DNA of 51,324 nucleotides from Candidatus Parabacteroides intestinigallinarum (GCA_019114945.1 DXEN01000016.1:1-51324); one strand, 5' to 3'; shown: positions 34,328 to 43,518, counted from the stretch's first letter. Notes: generated by a model from the sequence alone, not told the origin. Numbers and translations: made by a program.

Positions 34328-34471
34328 GTTTTATGCCAAATTCCCTCGATCGCCCCCAATGAGGAGAAAGAAATGGTTACTTTTTATCGCCTGTTATAAT
34401 AAAGAAATACCGATTCGCTAGAAAGGGATGTCTTCGTGTTCGTACGGGTGGGCGAAATTCGTGGTCCGGCG

Positions 34472-34501
34472 TTCGTAACTCGCGATTTTTATCTACCTTT
34501 G
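34472..34501 (+). promoter_or_regulatory. Promoter of thi4
   Basis: TTCG (34472-34475), 18 bases, TACCTTTG (34494-34501). The leader before the ATG at 34536 is under 30 bases, so no TPP riboswitch fits downstream of this promoter. Confidence 0.65.
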
Positions 34502-34535
34502 TCGGCGAACTCTAAAAAATTAGCATATTAAAAGT

Positions 34536-35312
34536 ATGGAACAGATTGTTTCGAGTGGAATTATTGACTCTTACTTCGCGAAGTTGAAGAGCCATTTGTC
34601 GGTAGATGTGGCGATCGTGGGAGGTGGTCCTTCCGGTATCGTAGCCGCTTATTATTTGGCGAAAGCAGGGAAGAAGGTAGCGTTGTTCGACCGGAAGCTG
34701 GCTCCCGGTGGCGGTATGTGGGGCGGCGCTATGATGTTTAATGATATCGTGGTGCAGGAAGAGGCGATGCCGATTGTAAAGGAATTGGGCGTTTGCTATC
34801 ACGAGGGAGCGAACGGGACCTATATCATGGATTCTGTCCATACGACCTCGGCCTTGATTTATCAGGCGACGAAAGCCGGGGCGACACTTTTCAACTGCTA
34901 TTCGGTGGAGGACGTGGTGTTCCACAACGACGCCGTGGCGGGCGTGGTGGTCAACTGGGCTCCGGTGATTCGCGAGGGTATGCACGTGGATCCGCTCACG
35001 ATCATGGCGAAAGCGGTGTTGGAAGGCACGGGACACGATTGCGAGATCGCGCGTGTCGTGGCTCGTAAGAACGATATCCGGCTCAATACGCCGACGGGTG
35101 GCGTGATTGGCGAGCGCTCGTTGAACGTAGAGTTGGGCGAGCAGACGACCGTCGAGAATACGAAGGAGATTTATCCCGGATTGTTTGTCTCCGGTATGGC
35201 GGCCAACGGCGTGAGCGGTAGTTTCCGTATGGGACCCATCTTTGGCGGTATGTTGATGAGCGGAAAGAAAGCCGCCGAGCTGATTTGCGAGAAGCTCGAC
35301 AAGCAAGCGTGA
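34536..35312 (+). CDS. thi4: Thi4-family thiazole synthase (sulfide-dependent type)
   Basis: A 258-residue FAD-like-fold enzyme that makes the ADP-thiazole precursor of thiamine from NAD and glycine. The dinucleotide site is VAIVGGGPSGIVAAY (25-39) and GGGMWGGAM (58-66) follows. At the position of the yeast suicide Cys205 this protein has H150 (GMHVDP), as in the methanogen enzymes that use free sulfide and turn over many times. That suits a sulfide-rich anaerobe. A C-terminal GMAANGVSGSFRMGP loop (220-234) is conserved. Transcribed alone from its own promoter. Some databases call archaeal relatives ribose-1,5-bisphosphate isomerase, but the Thi4 residues favour thiazole synthesis. Confidence 0.88.
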   Translation: MEQIVSSGIIDSYFAKLKSHLSVDVAIVGGGPSGIVAAYYLAKAGKKVALFDRKLAPGGGMWGGAMMFNDIVVQEEAMPIVKELGVCYHEGANGTYIMDSVHTTSALIYQATKAGATLFNCYSVEDVVFHNDAVAGVVVNWAPVIREGMHVDPLTIMAKAVLEGTGHDCEIARVVARKNDIRLNTPTGGVIGERSLNVELGEQTTVENTKEIYPGLFVSGMAANGVSGSFRMGPIFGGMLMSGKKAAELICEKLDKQA

Positions 35313-35328
35313 CGCTTTTCCTTTCGAG

Positions 35329-35430
35329 AGAAAATAAAGTTTCATCCGAGTGAAACAAAGTGTTTCTTCGGATGAAACAAAGTGTTTCTCCCGGGTGGAA
35401 CAAACTGTTCCATAAGGAAGAACATTTCCT
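35329..35430. repeat. Spaced-palindrome array with about 22-base period (array C)
   Basis: The core TGAAACAAAGTGTTTC occurs at 35351 and 35373, 22 bases apart, then TGGAACAAACTGTTCC at 35396 (23 bases), with weaker copies at the two ends. Each core is a palindrome: GAAAC or GGAAC, five bases, then GTTTC or GTTCC. The two last-named arms changed together (GAAAC/GTTTC to GGAAC/GTTCC), which keeps pairing. The array lies between thi4 and the metal-efflux operon. Sequence is unrelated to arrays A, B and D but the period is nearly the same. Confidence 0.75.
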
Positions 35431-35463
35431 GGAAATCGCGACTGGATTGCGAAATATCTTTCT

Positions 35464-35471
35464 TACCTTCG
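35464..35471 (+). promoter_or_regulatory. -7 box of the metal-efflux operon
   Basis: TACCTTCG is one base off consensus. It ends only four bases before the ATG at 35476, so the transcript would be leaderless from that codon, or translation starts at the ATG at 35503 instead. Confidence 0.5.
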
Positions 35472-35475
35472 CGGT

Positions 35476-35883
35476 ATGAGTGAGAAGGTGATACAACAGG
35501 CTATGCGATATGTGGTACTGATGGCCGGTATCTTATCGTTGTTATCCGTGGTGGTTCCCCATCATCATCATCGGGATGGCATGCCTTGTTATCATGCCTG
35601 GACCGCCGATCACGCCCAAGGCGAGGGTGATACCGATAGTGGGCAGTGCGGGTGTGATGGACACAACCTCGCTTATCTTAACTCGAATGGCACCTCGGTA
35701 GCCACGGACGGCGATGCCGACTTGTACCTGACCCCTTTATTGATTCTTTTCGATTATCTTTATCCCCCGGAATTGACGTTAGGCGAACGGTTGGTCGTTC
35801 GAGAACGTATCGGGTATATAGAGTCGCCACACGATAGTTGGATTGTGGAGGCGACGGGATTGCGCGCCCCTCCTGTATCTTGA
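35476..35883 (+). CDS. Small His-rich membrane-anchored protein (DUF6769-like)
   Basis: A 135-residue protein of the kind often found before metal-efflux genes in Bacteroidota; I recall the family as DUF6769 but cannot check. One hydrophobic segment (about 11-27, RYVVLMAGILSLLSVVVP) is followed by HHHHRDGMPCYHAW and a loop with CGCDGHN, all good metal ligands. The C-terminal half (LLILFDYLYPPELTLGERL) has no known motif. The given start is very close to the promoter box; a start at 35503 (MRYVVLMAG) would remove nine residues. It leads the czcBAC genes and may sense or pass on metal; inference. Confidence 0.7.
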   Translation: MSEKVIQQAMRYVVLMAGILSLLSVVVPHHHHRDGMPCYHAWTADHAQGEGDTDSGQCGCDGHNLAYLNSNGTSVATDGDADLYLTPLLILFDYLYPPELTLGERLVVRERIGYIESPHDSWIVEATGLRAPPVS

Positions 35884-35975
35884 TATATTATTTTCACACG
35901 GAATGAACCGTGTACCTTTTATTTATGAGTTTATATCAAGAATCTTAATACATCTATTATTATATTTTACAAGTT

Positions 35976-37205
35976 ATGAGAAAAATATATTGGGCGGGCG
36001 TAGTATGCGCTTACCTGTTGGCCGGTTGTGCGGGCGGAGCCTCGCACGCGGAGCACGAAGGACACCATGAGCACGAGCATGAGGAACATATACATAGCGA
36101 TCATGAACACGAGCACGGTCATGAACACGAACACGAGCACGAACATGAGCATGAGCACGGGGCGGGAGGCGCCGCTCACGCGGGAGAGATCGTTTTCCAT
36201 AAAGCGCAGGCCGAGGCGGTCGGGTTGCGGACCGAGACAATGCGGCCGGCGCCATTTACCAATGTGATCCGGACGAGCGGCCGGGTGATGGAGGCACAAG
36301 GCGAGGAGTCGGTTATCGTGGCGACGATTCCCGGTGTCGTTTCTTTCGGAAGTCTTCCTTTCGTGGAAGGAACGGCCGTACGGAAAGGGCAAGCCGTATT
36401 AAGCATCGCTTCCAACGCTTTGTCGGAGGGCGACGTGGCGGCTCGTGCGAAAGCGGCTTACGAGACCGCGCGGGAAGAATATGAGCGCGCTCGCTCGTTG
36501 GTGGGCGATAAGATCGTATCCGCCAAGGATTTCGAGCAGGCTCGTTTGACCTACGAGAACGCGAAAGCGGCGTATGAGGCCGTGGAGGGGAAACAGACCG
36601 AGCGAGGTGTGTCTGTCGTAGCCCCGATGAACGGCTATTTGAAGAACTTGCAGGTGAAAGAGGGCGATTATGTGTCGGTTGGCCAGCCTTTGGCGACGAT
36701 ATCCCAAAGCGACCGTTTGATGTTGCGGGCGGATGTATCCGAGAGGTATTACGCCGCGCTCCCCACCATTCGCTCCGCGCATTTCAAGACACCTTATGAT
36801 AGCACGTTGTATCGGTTGCCTGATTTGCACGGACGTTTGTTGTCGTATGGAAAGGCATCGGACGAGAATACGTTCTATATACCCGTGACCTTCGTGTTCG
36901 ATAACAAGGGGGCGGTGATTCCCGGTTCGTTCGTGGAGATTTACCTGCTTACGTCACCTGTGGAGAATGTGCTGACGGTGCCCGTCTCCGCATTGATCGA
37001 GGAACAAGGTGTTTACTCGGTGTATGTGCGTCTGGACGAGGAATGTTACCGGAAACAAGCGGTGACCTTGGGCGCTACCGATGGCGCGAAAGTGCGTGTC
37101 TTGTCCGGCTTGAAGGCGGGCGACGAGGTAGTGGTGAACGGCGCTTATCAAATCAAGTTGGCTTCCGCCTCGAACGCGATACCGGCTCATACACACCATC
37201 ATTAA
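35976..37205 (+). CDS. czcB: RND metal efflux periplasmic adaptor (CzcB-like lipoprotein)
   Basis: A 409-residue membrane-fusion protein. It starts with a lipoprotein signal ending LLAGC (C18). Residues 24-61 are almost pure His/Glu (HEHEHE runs with Asp and Gly), a strong metal-binding tail, and the protein ends PAHTHHH. Adaptor domains follow: barrel-sandwich (about 75-225, with GVVSFGSLPFVEGTAVRKG and VVAPMNGYLKNLQVKEGDYV), a helical hairpin (about 145-200, YETAREEYERARSLVGDK) and beta-barrel and membrane-proximal domains to the end. It bridges the inner-membrane pump CzcA and the outer-membrane channel CzcC. Zn, Co, Cd, Ni or Cu cannot be told apart; His richness favours Zn/Co/Ni. Confidence 0.9.
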   Translation: MRKIYWAGVVCAYLLAGCAGGASHAEHEGHHEHEHEEHIHSDHEHEHGHEHEHEHEHEHEHGAGGAAHAGEIVFHKAQAEAVGLRTETMRPAPFTNVIRTSGRVMEAQGEESVIVATIPGVVSFGSLPFVEGTAVRKGQAVLSIASNALSEGDVAARAKAAYETAREEYERARSLVGDKIVSAKDFEQARLTYENAKAAYEAVEGKQTERGVSVVAPMNGYLKNLQVKEGDYVSVGQPLATISQSDRLMLRADVSERYYAALPTIRSAHFKTPYDSTLYRLPDLHGRLLSYGKASDENTFYIPVTFVFDNKGAVIPGSFVEIYLLTSPVENVLTVPVSALIEEQGVYSVYVRLDEECYRKQAVTLGATDGAKVRVLSGLKAGDEVVVNGAYQIKLASASNAIPAHTHHH

Positions 37206-37220
37206 TCGGGAGGAGCGTTT

Positions 37221-40200
37221 ATGCTGAATAAGATTATTTATTATTCGCTGCATAACCGGTTGGTGATACTGGTTTGCTCGCTGTTGTTGATGATCTGGGG
37301 AACTTACACGGCTTTCAATACGGACGTGGACGTGTTTCCGGACTTGAACGCGCCGACCGTCGTGATTATGACGGAGGCGAATGGCATGGCTCCCGAGGAG
37401 GTGGAGCGATTGGTGACTTTCCCGGTGGAGACCGCCGTGAACGGAGCGATGGACGTGCGTCGCGTGCGTTCTTCCTCGACGACCGGCTTCTCCGTCGTGT
37501 GGGTGGAGTTCGACTGGGGAACGGATATTTATAAGGCGCGTCAGATCGTTTCCGAGAAGTTGTCGATCGTGAGCGAGGATTTGCCGGAGAACGTGGGCAA
37601 ACCGACCTTGGGCCCGCAATCCTCTATCTTGGGCGAGATGATGATTATTGGCTTAACCGCCGATTCGACCTCGTTGCTGGATTTGCGTACGATCGCGGAC
37701 TGGACGATCCGGCCGCGTCTGCTCTCTACCGGTGGCGTGGCGCAGGTGGCGGTAATTGGTGGCGATATCAAGGAGTACCAAATTTTGTTGGAGCCGGCAC
37801 GTATGAAGCATTACGGCATCACCTTGGGCGACGTGATGACGGCTTGCCGGAACATGAACCGGAACGCCAACGGTGGCGTGTTGTATGAGTATGGCAATGA
37901 GTATATCATCCGAGGCGTGTTGTCGACGACATTTTCCGAGGAGATCGCCAAGGGCGTGGTGAAGACGGTGAATGGCTATCCCGTGACATTGAGCGATATC
38001 GCGACGGTGAAGATCGGGGGCAAGAGCCCGAAGCTGGGTACCGCGTCCGAGCGGGCGAAACCGGCGGTATTGATTACCGTGACGAAACAGCCGGACACGA
38101 GCACGGAGAAATTGACGGAGAAATTGGACGAGATTGTCGTGGATTTGCGGAAGAATTTGCCGGCCGACGTGCATCTCTCCACCGATATATTCCGTCAGAG
38201 CCGTTTTATCGATAGCTCTATCGACAACGTGAAGCGTAGCCTTTTCGAGGGAAGTTTCTTTGTGGTGATTGTCCTGGCGCTGTTCTTGATGAACGTCCGT
38301 ACGACGGTGATTTCCTTGATTGCCTTGCCGCTCTCCTTGTTGGTCTCTATCATCGTGTTGCATTACATGGGATTGACCATCAATACGATGAGCTTGGGTG
38401 GTATGGCGATCGCCATCGGTTCGTTGGTGGACGACGCGATCGTGGATGTGGAGAACGTATATAAACGGATCCGGGAGAACCGGATGCTGCCTCCCGACCA
38501 GCAACGTTCGACATTGGATGTGGTGCACGATGCCTCGTGCGAGGTGCGTATGCCGATCCTGAACTCCACGTTGATTATCGTGGTGAGCTTCGTGCCGCTC
38601 TTCTTCTTGAGCGGTATGGAGGGACGTATGTTGATTCCGTTGGGCATCGCTTTTATCGTGGCGTTGTTCGCCTCTACGGTGGTGGCGCTTACGTTGACAC
38701 CGGTGTTGTGCAGCCATCTGTTAAACCGAAAGGCGACCGGCATGAAGGAGTTGCGTGAGGCATGGGTGGCCCGGAAACTGAAAGTGGTCTACGAGCGTGC
38801 CTTGCGTTGGGCTTTGGAGCGGCAGAAATGGGTGTTAGGTTCTACTATCGCTTTGTTCGTGGTGGCGTTGGTGGTCTTCTTCCAGTTGGGGCGTAGCTTC
38901 TTGCCGCCGTTCAACGAGGGGTCGTTTACTATCAACGTTAGTTCGCTTCCCGGTATCTCGCTGGAGGAATCGGACCGGATAGGAAGGCGTGCGGAGGAAT
39001 TGTTGTTGCAAGTGCCGGAGATCCAGACCGTGGCCCGGAAGACAGGACGTGCCGAGCTGGACGAGCATGCGTTGGGCGTGAATGTCTCTGAGATTGAGGC
39101 TCCGTTTGAGCTGAAGGACCGTACGCGGGACGAGGTGACGGACGACGTGCGTCGGAAGTTGTCTACGATTAGCGGTGCTAATATCGAGATTGGGCAGCCG
39201 ATTTCCCACCGTATCGACGCGATGCTTTCCGGTACGGAGGCGAATATCGCCATCAAGTTGTTCGGTACTGATTTGAATCAGATGTTCACGATCGGTAATC
39301 AGGTGAAAGAGGCGATCCAGGCGATACCGGGTTTGGTGGACTTGAAGGTGGAGCAGCAGATCGAGCGTCCGCAACTGACGATTACGCCCCGCCGGGAACT
39401 GTTGGCGAAATATGGCATTACGTTGCCGGAGTTCGAGGAATATGTGAACGTGATGTTTGGTGGCGAGGTGGTAAGCCAGGTGTACGACGATGGCAAGACC
39501 TTCGACCTGACGGTGAAGACTTCCGACAGTAGTCGCGCCACGATGGATGTGATCGACGATTTGATGATTGACGCGGCCGGAGGTAAAGTGCCGCTCAGCT
39601 ACGTGGCGGACATTCGCTCGGCGACCGGTCCGAATACGATCAACCGCGAGAACGTGCAGCGGAAGATCGTGGTCAGCGCGAATGTGTCGGGACGCGATTT
39701 GCGCGGTGTTGTCAACGAGATACAGGAGCGGGTAGAGGCGAATATCCATTTGCCGGAAGGTTATCATATCGAGTATGGCGGGCAGTTCGAGAGCGAGGCG
39801 GAAGCGAGCCGCACGTTGATGCTGACCTCGCTGATGTCGTTGTTGGTAATTTTTATGTTGCTGTATCACGAGTTCAAGGACGTGAAGGAGAGTGGCGTGA
39901 TTATGTTGAACCTGCCGTTGGCGTTGATTGGCGGCGTATTCATTTTGTGGATTACTTCCGGCGAGATTAGTATCCCGGCGATCATTGGTTTCATCTCCTT
40001 GTTTGGTATCGCGACCCGCAACGGTATGTTGCTGATTAGTCACTACACGCATTTGCGGGGCGAGGGAAAAGGTTTGCGCGACGCGGTGATACAAGGCTCG
40101 CTGGACCGCTTGAACCCGATCTTGATGACTGCGCTCAGTTCGGCGCTCGCTTTGATTCCGCTGGCCTTGAATGGCGATTTGCCCGGTAACGAGATTCAGA

Positions 40201-40304
40201 GTCCGATGGCGACGGTGATATTGGGTGGTTTGCTGACCTCTACTTTCTTGAATGGGTTTATCATCCCGATCGTATATTTGATTATGAATAAGAATAAAGC
40301 GTAA
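37221..40304 (+). CDS. czcA: Heavy-metal RND efflux pump, CzcA/CusA type
   Basis: A 1027-residue inner-membrane proton-driven pump with 12 transmembrane helices and two large periplasmic loops. The N-terminus (HNRLVILVCSLLLMIWGTY, then TDVDVFPDLNAPTVVIMTEA) is diagnostic of the heavy-metal efflux branch. The helix-4 proton relay is GSLVDDAIVDVEN (about 400-412) with two Asp and a Glu. The segments GRSFLPPFNEGSF and GIATRNGMLLISHY are typical. It follows the adaptor by 15 bases, with ribosome site GGGAGGAG, and overlaps the next gene by TAATG. Confidence 0.94.
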   Translation: MLNKIIYYSLHNRLVILVCSLLLMIWGTYTAFNTDVDVFPDLNAPTVVIMTEANGMAPEEVERLVTFPVETAVNGAMDVRRVRSSSTTGFSVVWVEFDWGTDIYKARQIVSEKLSIVSEDLPENVGKPTLGPQSSILGEMMIIGLTADSTSLLDLRTIADWTIRPRLLSTGGVAQVAVIGGDIKEYQILLEPARMKHYGITLGDVMTACRNMNRNANGGVLYEYGNEYIIRGVLSTTFSEEIAKGVVKTVNGYPVTLSDIATVKIGGKSPKLGTASERAKPAVLITVTKQPDTSTEKLTEKLDEIVVDLRKNLPADVHLSTDIFRQSRFIDSSIDNVKRSLFEGSFFVVIVLALFLMNVRTTVISLIALPLSLLVSIIVLHYMGLTINTMSLGGMAIAIGSLVDDAIVDVENVYKRIRENRMLPPDQQRSTLDVVHDASCEVRMPILNSTLIIVVSFVPLFFLSGMEGRMLIPLGIAFIVALFASTVVALTLTPVLCSHLLNRKATGMKELREAWVARKLKVVYERALRWALERQKWVLGSTIALFVVALVVFFQLGRSFLPPFNEGSFTINVSSLPGISLEESDRIGRRAEELLLQVPEIQTVARKTGRAELDEHALGVNVSEIEAPFELKDRTRDEVTDDVRRKLSTISGANIEIGQPISHRIDAMLSGTEANIAIKLFGTDLNQMFTIGNQVKEAIQAIPGLVDLKVEQQIERPQLTITPRRELLAKYGITLPEFEEYVNVMFGGEVVSQVYDDGKTFDLTVKTSDSSRATMDVIDDLMIDAAGGKVPLSYVADIRSATGPNTINRENVQRKIVVSANVSGRDLRGVVNEIQERVEANIHLPEGYHIEYGGQFESEAEASRTLMLTSLMSLLVIFMLLYHEFKDVKESGVIMLNLPLALIGGVFILWITSGEISIPAIIGFISLFGIATRNGMLLISHYTHLRGEGKGLRDAVIQGSLDRLNPILMTALSSALALIPLALNGDLPGNEIQSPMATVILGGLLTSTFLNGFIIPIVYLIMNKNKA

Positions 40305-41491
40305 TGATTATGAGATTCTATATCGTGATAGCCGTCCTGTCTGTCCTGGCAGGTGGCCTTTCCGCCCAAACCACTATCGAGGAGGTACTTCGGAGCGTGG
40401 AGGCGAATAATAAGGATTTGCGAGCGAATACTCAGTTGGTTCGCTCGCAAAAGATCGAGGCGGGCTTGGATAATAATTTGCCCGACCCGTCGGTAACCTA
40501 TTCGCATTTGTATGGAAATAAAGAGGGGATGGGATTCACGGGTGAGTTTATCGCCTCTCAGTCCTTCGATTTCCCGTCGTTGTATTATCAAAGGCGGAAG
40601 TTGGCGAAGGCGAAGTCGGCGGGATTCGACCGTCAGTCGCAAAGCTTTCGTCAGCAAATTTTGTTGCAAGCAAAAGAGATCTGTTTAGATTTGGTATTGT
40701 TGAACCAGCAGAAGCGTTTGCTGGATATCCGCTTGGAGAACGCGGAGCGGCTTTCGGCTCTTTACGCCACTCGTCTGGAACGTGGTGACGCGAATATCTT
40801 GGAGACGAACAAGATCGATTTGGAGTTGCTGAACGTACGCACGGAGGCCCGGATGAACGAGACCGCCCGGCAGGCGAAGGCGCATGAGTTGGCGACGCTG
40901 AATGGAGGCGTCGCTATCGAGTTTACCGATACGTCGTATGCCGATGTGGACGAGCCGCTCTCGTTCGATGCTTTGCGGGGCGAGGCGTTGGATGCCGACC
41001 TTTCGTTGCGGCTGTTGCGCGACGACCAGGAGACGGCTCGCCGGCAGTTGAAAGTGAACAAGGCGAAAGGACTGCCCAGTTTTCAGTTGGGTTACCGTAT
41101 GAATCCTTCCTCGGGCGGGCAGCGTTACAATGGTTTCTTGGTGGGCATCAGTATCCCGCTGTTCTCGAACCGGAATTACGTCAAGCAGGCGAAGGCGCAG
41201 AGCCATTATACGGAGATGCTTTTGGAGAGTACTTCGTTCACGGTTGAGAATGAGCTGCGTCGTTTGTACGATCAAGCGGTCGCCTTGAAACATTCGATGG
41301 ACGAGTATGAGAAGGTGCTGAGAAGCCAGAACAATCTGGCGTTGCTGAATAAGGCGATCCAGTCCGGGCAAATTTCCATGATCGAGTATTTCGTGGACGT
41401 GACTACGTATTACCAGAGCGTGCAGAATTACTTGCAATTGCAGAACCAGTACCAGAAGGCGATGGCACAGCTGTATAAGTATCGGCTTTAG
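40304..41491 (+). CDS. czcC: TolC-family outer-membrane factor (CzcC-like)
   Basis: A 395-residue outer-membrane channel protein. The start overlaps the czcA stop (TAATG), showing translational coupling. A signal peptide (MRFYIVIAVLSVLAGGLSA-Q) is followed by two outer-membrane efflux repeats of long alpha-helices (about 25-200 and 215-395: TTIEEVLRSVEANNKDLRA, NNLPDPSVTYSHLYGNKEGM and NPSSGGQRYNGFLVGISIPL). Shorter than typical TolC, as usual for CzcC. It completes the tripartite metal exporter with czcB and czcA. Confidence 0.9.
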   Translation: MIMRFYIVIAVLSVLAGGLSAQTTIEEVLRSVEANNKDLRANTQLVRSQKIEAGLDNNLPDPSVTYSHLYGNKEGMGFTGEFIASQSFDFPSLYYQRRKLAKAKSAGFDRQSQSFRQQILLQAKEICLDLVLLNQQKRLLDIRLENAERLSALYATRLERGDANILETNKIDLELLNVRTEARMNETARQAKAHELATLNGGVAIEFTDTSYADVDEPLSFDALRGEALDADLSLRLLRDDQETARRQLKVNKAKGLPSFQLGYRMNPSSGGQRYNGFLVGISIPLFSNRNYVKQAKAQSHYTEMLLESTSFTVENELRRLYDQAVALKHSMDEYEKVLRSQNNLALLNKAIQSGQISMIEYFVDVTTYYQSVQNYLQLQNQYQKAMAQLYKYRL

Positions 41492-41536
41492 TGTTGTTTT
41501 CATGCTTGCCGGGATGGATTTTCGATGGAAACGGTC

Positions 41537-41565
41537 TTTGGATATGAATTTATTTTGTATGTTTG
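41537..41565 (+). promoter_or_regulatory. Promoter of the cytidylate-kinase-like gene
   Basis: TTTG (41537-41540), 17 bases, TATGTTTG (41558-41565), an exact -7 box with a slightly short spacer, 18 bases before the ATG. Confidence 0.65.
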
Positions 41566-41583
41566 TGAAGACGAATAAAAGAA

Positions 41584-42237
41584 ATGTTTATGAATGATAA
41601 AATAATATTGACGATAGGCCGGCAATTTGGAAGTGGAGGCCGTGAGATTGGTCAGCGGTTGGCGAAAGAGTTGGGGATTGGTTATTATGACAAGGAACTG
41701 ATTTCCGTGGCGGCCAAGGAGAGCGGATTGTGCGAGGATGTGTTCGAGCGTGCGGACGAGCGCGCTTCAAACGGTTTGTCGTATGCGTTCACGATGGGAT
41801 ATTCCTCTTTCTTGGGTGGCATGTTCGCTCCGTATAATGACATTTTGTCGAACGATGGCCTTTTTAAGATACAAAGTGACGCTATCCGCACATTGGCGGA
41901 GAGAGAATCTTGTGTCTTGGTGGGGCGGTGCGCCGATTATATCTTGCGCGATGATCCGGCCTGCTTGAGTTTTTTCATTCATAGCTCGGTGGAGAGCCGT
42001 ATCCAGAAGATCGTGGAAAGGCAAGGCGTAACGGTGGAGGAGGCGAGAAGCCTGATGGAGAAAACCGATAAGTCGAGGGCCGCCTACTATAATTATTATA
42101 CGAATAAGACGTGGGGAATGGCTTCTTCTTATAATTTCTCGATCGATGTATCTGTATTGGGATTGGACGAGACCGTCGCGTTTATCAAGGGCTTCGTGGA
42201 GCATAAGATGAACCAGCGACCCCCGCATTTTGGTTAG
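41584..42237 (+). CDS. Cytidylate-kinase-like protein
   Basis: A 217-residue P-loop kinase of the cytidylate kinase-like family. The P-loop is IGRQFGSGGREIGQRLA (about 11-27), differing from true Cmk, which has GPSGSGKGT. Further signs: YYDKELI, VLVGRCADYIL and a lid with RQGVTVEEARSLMEKTDKSRAAYYNYYT split here as GVTVEEARSLM and AAYYNYYT. Bacteroidota usually also carry a standard cmk, so the substrate is uncertain. ATG at 41584 or 41590 both fit. Transcribed alone and ended by a strong hairpin. Confidence 0.85.
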   Translation: MFMNDKIILTIGRQFGSGGREIGQRLAKELGIGYYDKELISVAAKESGLCEDVFERADERASNGLSYAFTMGYSSFLGGMFAPYNDILSNDGLFKIQSDAIRTLAERESCVLVGRCADYILRDDPACLSFFIHSSVESRIQKIVERQGVTVEEARSLMEKTDKSRAAYYNYYTNKTWGMASSYNFSIDVSVLGLDETVAFIKGFVEHKMNQRPPHFG

Positions 42238-42258
42238 CGTTTTTTCTACATTCCATAA

Positions 42259-42303
42259 AGAGAGAGGGTGTGTCAAAATCAAGTATTGGCACACCCTCTC
42301 TTT
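42259..42303. terminator. Bidirectional terminator between the kinase gene and dnaJ
   Basis: AGAGAGGGTGTGTCAA and TTGGCACACCCTCTCT pair with one G-U around AAATCAAGTA-type loop sequence, flanked by AAAG on the left and TTTATT on the right. It lies between two convergent genes and can serve both. Confidence 0.88.
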
Positions 42304-42330
42304 ATTCGCTCGCTTAGGAATTATTCTCGC

Positions 42331-43485
42331 TTATTCAAAGAAATGCTTGAACTTGCTGAACAGGTTTTCCTTAACCGTTTTATTGGGTTGGAAATTCGGG
42401 GAGTTCTCCAAGCCGTTCAGGATTTCTTTCTCCGACGAGGATAGTGATTCGGGAATATAGACACTTACGTTGATTAATAAATCGCCCGTTCCATAGCTAT
42501 TGATGGAGGGCAGGCCTTTGTTACGCAAGCGCAAGACCTTGCCCGGTTGCGTACCCGGCTCGATTTTTACTTTTGCTTTACCGTCGACCGTGGGGACTTC
42601 TACCGTGGTGCCCAAGGCGGCTTGCGGAACGCTCAGCAAGAGATTGTATAGAAGGTCGTTCTCGTCGCGGATTAACTCCGGATGCGGCTCTTCCTCGATT
42701 AGGATTAGCAGGTCGCCGTTTACGCCGCCGTGCCGTGCCGCATTTCCTTTCCCGTTCATCGAGAGCTGCATGCCTTCGGCGACACCCGCCGGGATGTTGA
42801 TCGTGATAATCTCGTCGTCGCGCACGATGCCTTCACCATTGCATTTCGGGCATTTCTTGACAATCGTTTTCCCCTCGCCGCCACACGTCGGGCAGGTGGT
42901 TTGTGTCTGCATCTGTCCTAAGATCGTGTTGGCGATGCGGGTGACAACGCCGCTTCCCTTACACGTATCGCATACTTTTACGCCATCCGAACCGTCCGCT
43001 CCGGTGCCATGGCAATGGGAGCAAGGCACGTACTTTTTCACCTTGATCTTTTTCTCGACACCGGTGGCGATCTCTTTCAAGGTCAGTTTTACCTTTACCC
43101 GTAAGTCCGAGCCTCGGTTGACGCGACGTCCTCCTCGCGAGCCGCCGAAGCCTCCGAACCCACCGAAGCCTCCGAAATGTCCGCCGAAAATATCGCCGAA
43201 TTGTGAGAAGATGTCTTCCATGGACATGCCTCCGCCGAATCCGCCACCTTGCGAGGCTCCGCCTACACCCGCATGGCCGAACTGGTCGTAACGCTGGCGC
43301 TTCTGCGGGTCGCTCAGCACGTCGTATGCTTCCGCCGCTTCCTTGAATTTCTCCTCGGCCTCCTTGTTTCCCGGATTCTTATCCGGATGGTATTGTATCG
43401 CCTTCTTGCGATATGCTTTTTTTATCTCTTCCGCTGAAGCGTTCTTGTCAACGCCTAATACTTCGTAATAATCTCTCTTAGCCAT
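42331..43485 (-). CDS. dnaJ: Chaperone DnaJ
   Basis: A 384-residue type-I Hsp40 that delivers unfolded proteins to DnaK and stimulates its ATPase. The J-domain (3-70) has the HPD tripeptide in [10 protein letters not shown] long Gly/Phe-rich linker (about 75-120, [11 protein letters not shown]) follows, then four zinc-finger repeats [24 protein letters not shown] and CPKCNGEG (about 155-230), and the C-terminal substrate-binding domains. Full length. It lies 33 bases after grpE in the same operon. Confidence 0.97.
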   Translation of the reverse strand: MAKRDYYEVLGVDKNASAEEIKKAYRKKAIQYHPDKNPGNKEAEEKFKEAAEAYDVLSDPQKRQRYDQFGHAGVGGASQGGGFGGGMSMEDIFSQFGDIFGGHFGGFGGFGGFGGSRGGRRVNRGSDLRVKVKLTLKEIATGVEKKIKVKKYVPCSHCHGTGADGSDGVKVCDTCKGSGVVTRIANTILGQMQTQTTCPTCGGEGKTIVKKCPKCNGEGIVRDDEIITINIPAGVAEGMQLSMNGKGNAARHGGVNGDLLILIEEEPHPELIRDENDLLYNLLLSVPQAALGTTVEVPTVDGKAKVKIEPGTQPGKVLRLRNKGLPSINSYGTGDLLINVSVYIPESLSSSEKEILNGLENSPNFQPNKTVKENLFSKFKHFFE

Positions 43486-43518
43486 CCTCGTCGTTGTTTA
43501 GATTCGCCGATACCCTGA

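Larger units (their letters stand above)
34088..34535 (+). other. 448-base gap with a possible small RNA and the thi4 promoter
   Basis: No protein gene seen. The gap contains a consensus -7 box (34249-34256), an excellent terminator (34302-34327) and the thi4 promoter (34472-34501). The stretch before 34240 is AT-rich with a small GCTTTT/AAAAGC hairpin (34108-34122). The stretch 34330-34470 shows nothing I can name. Confidence 0.5.

Noticed and set aside
34502-34535. TPP riboswitch ahead of thi4
   Set aside because: Leader is too short and lacks the CTGAGA thi-box sequence.
38835-40094. 419-codon minus-strand frame opposite czcA
   Set aside because: Shadow of the pump gene; the plus-strand protein is complete and conserved.
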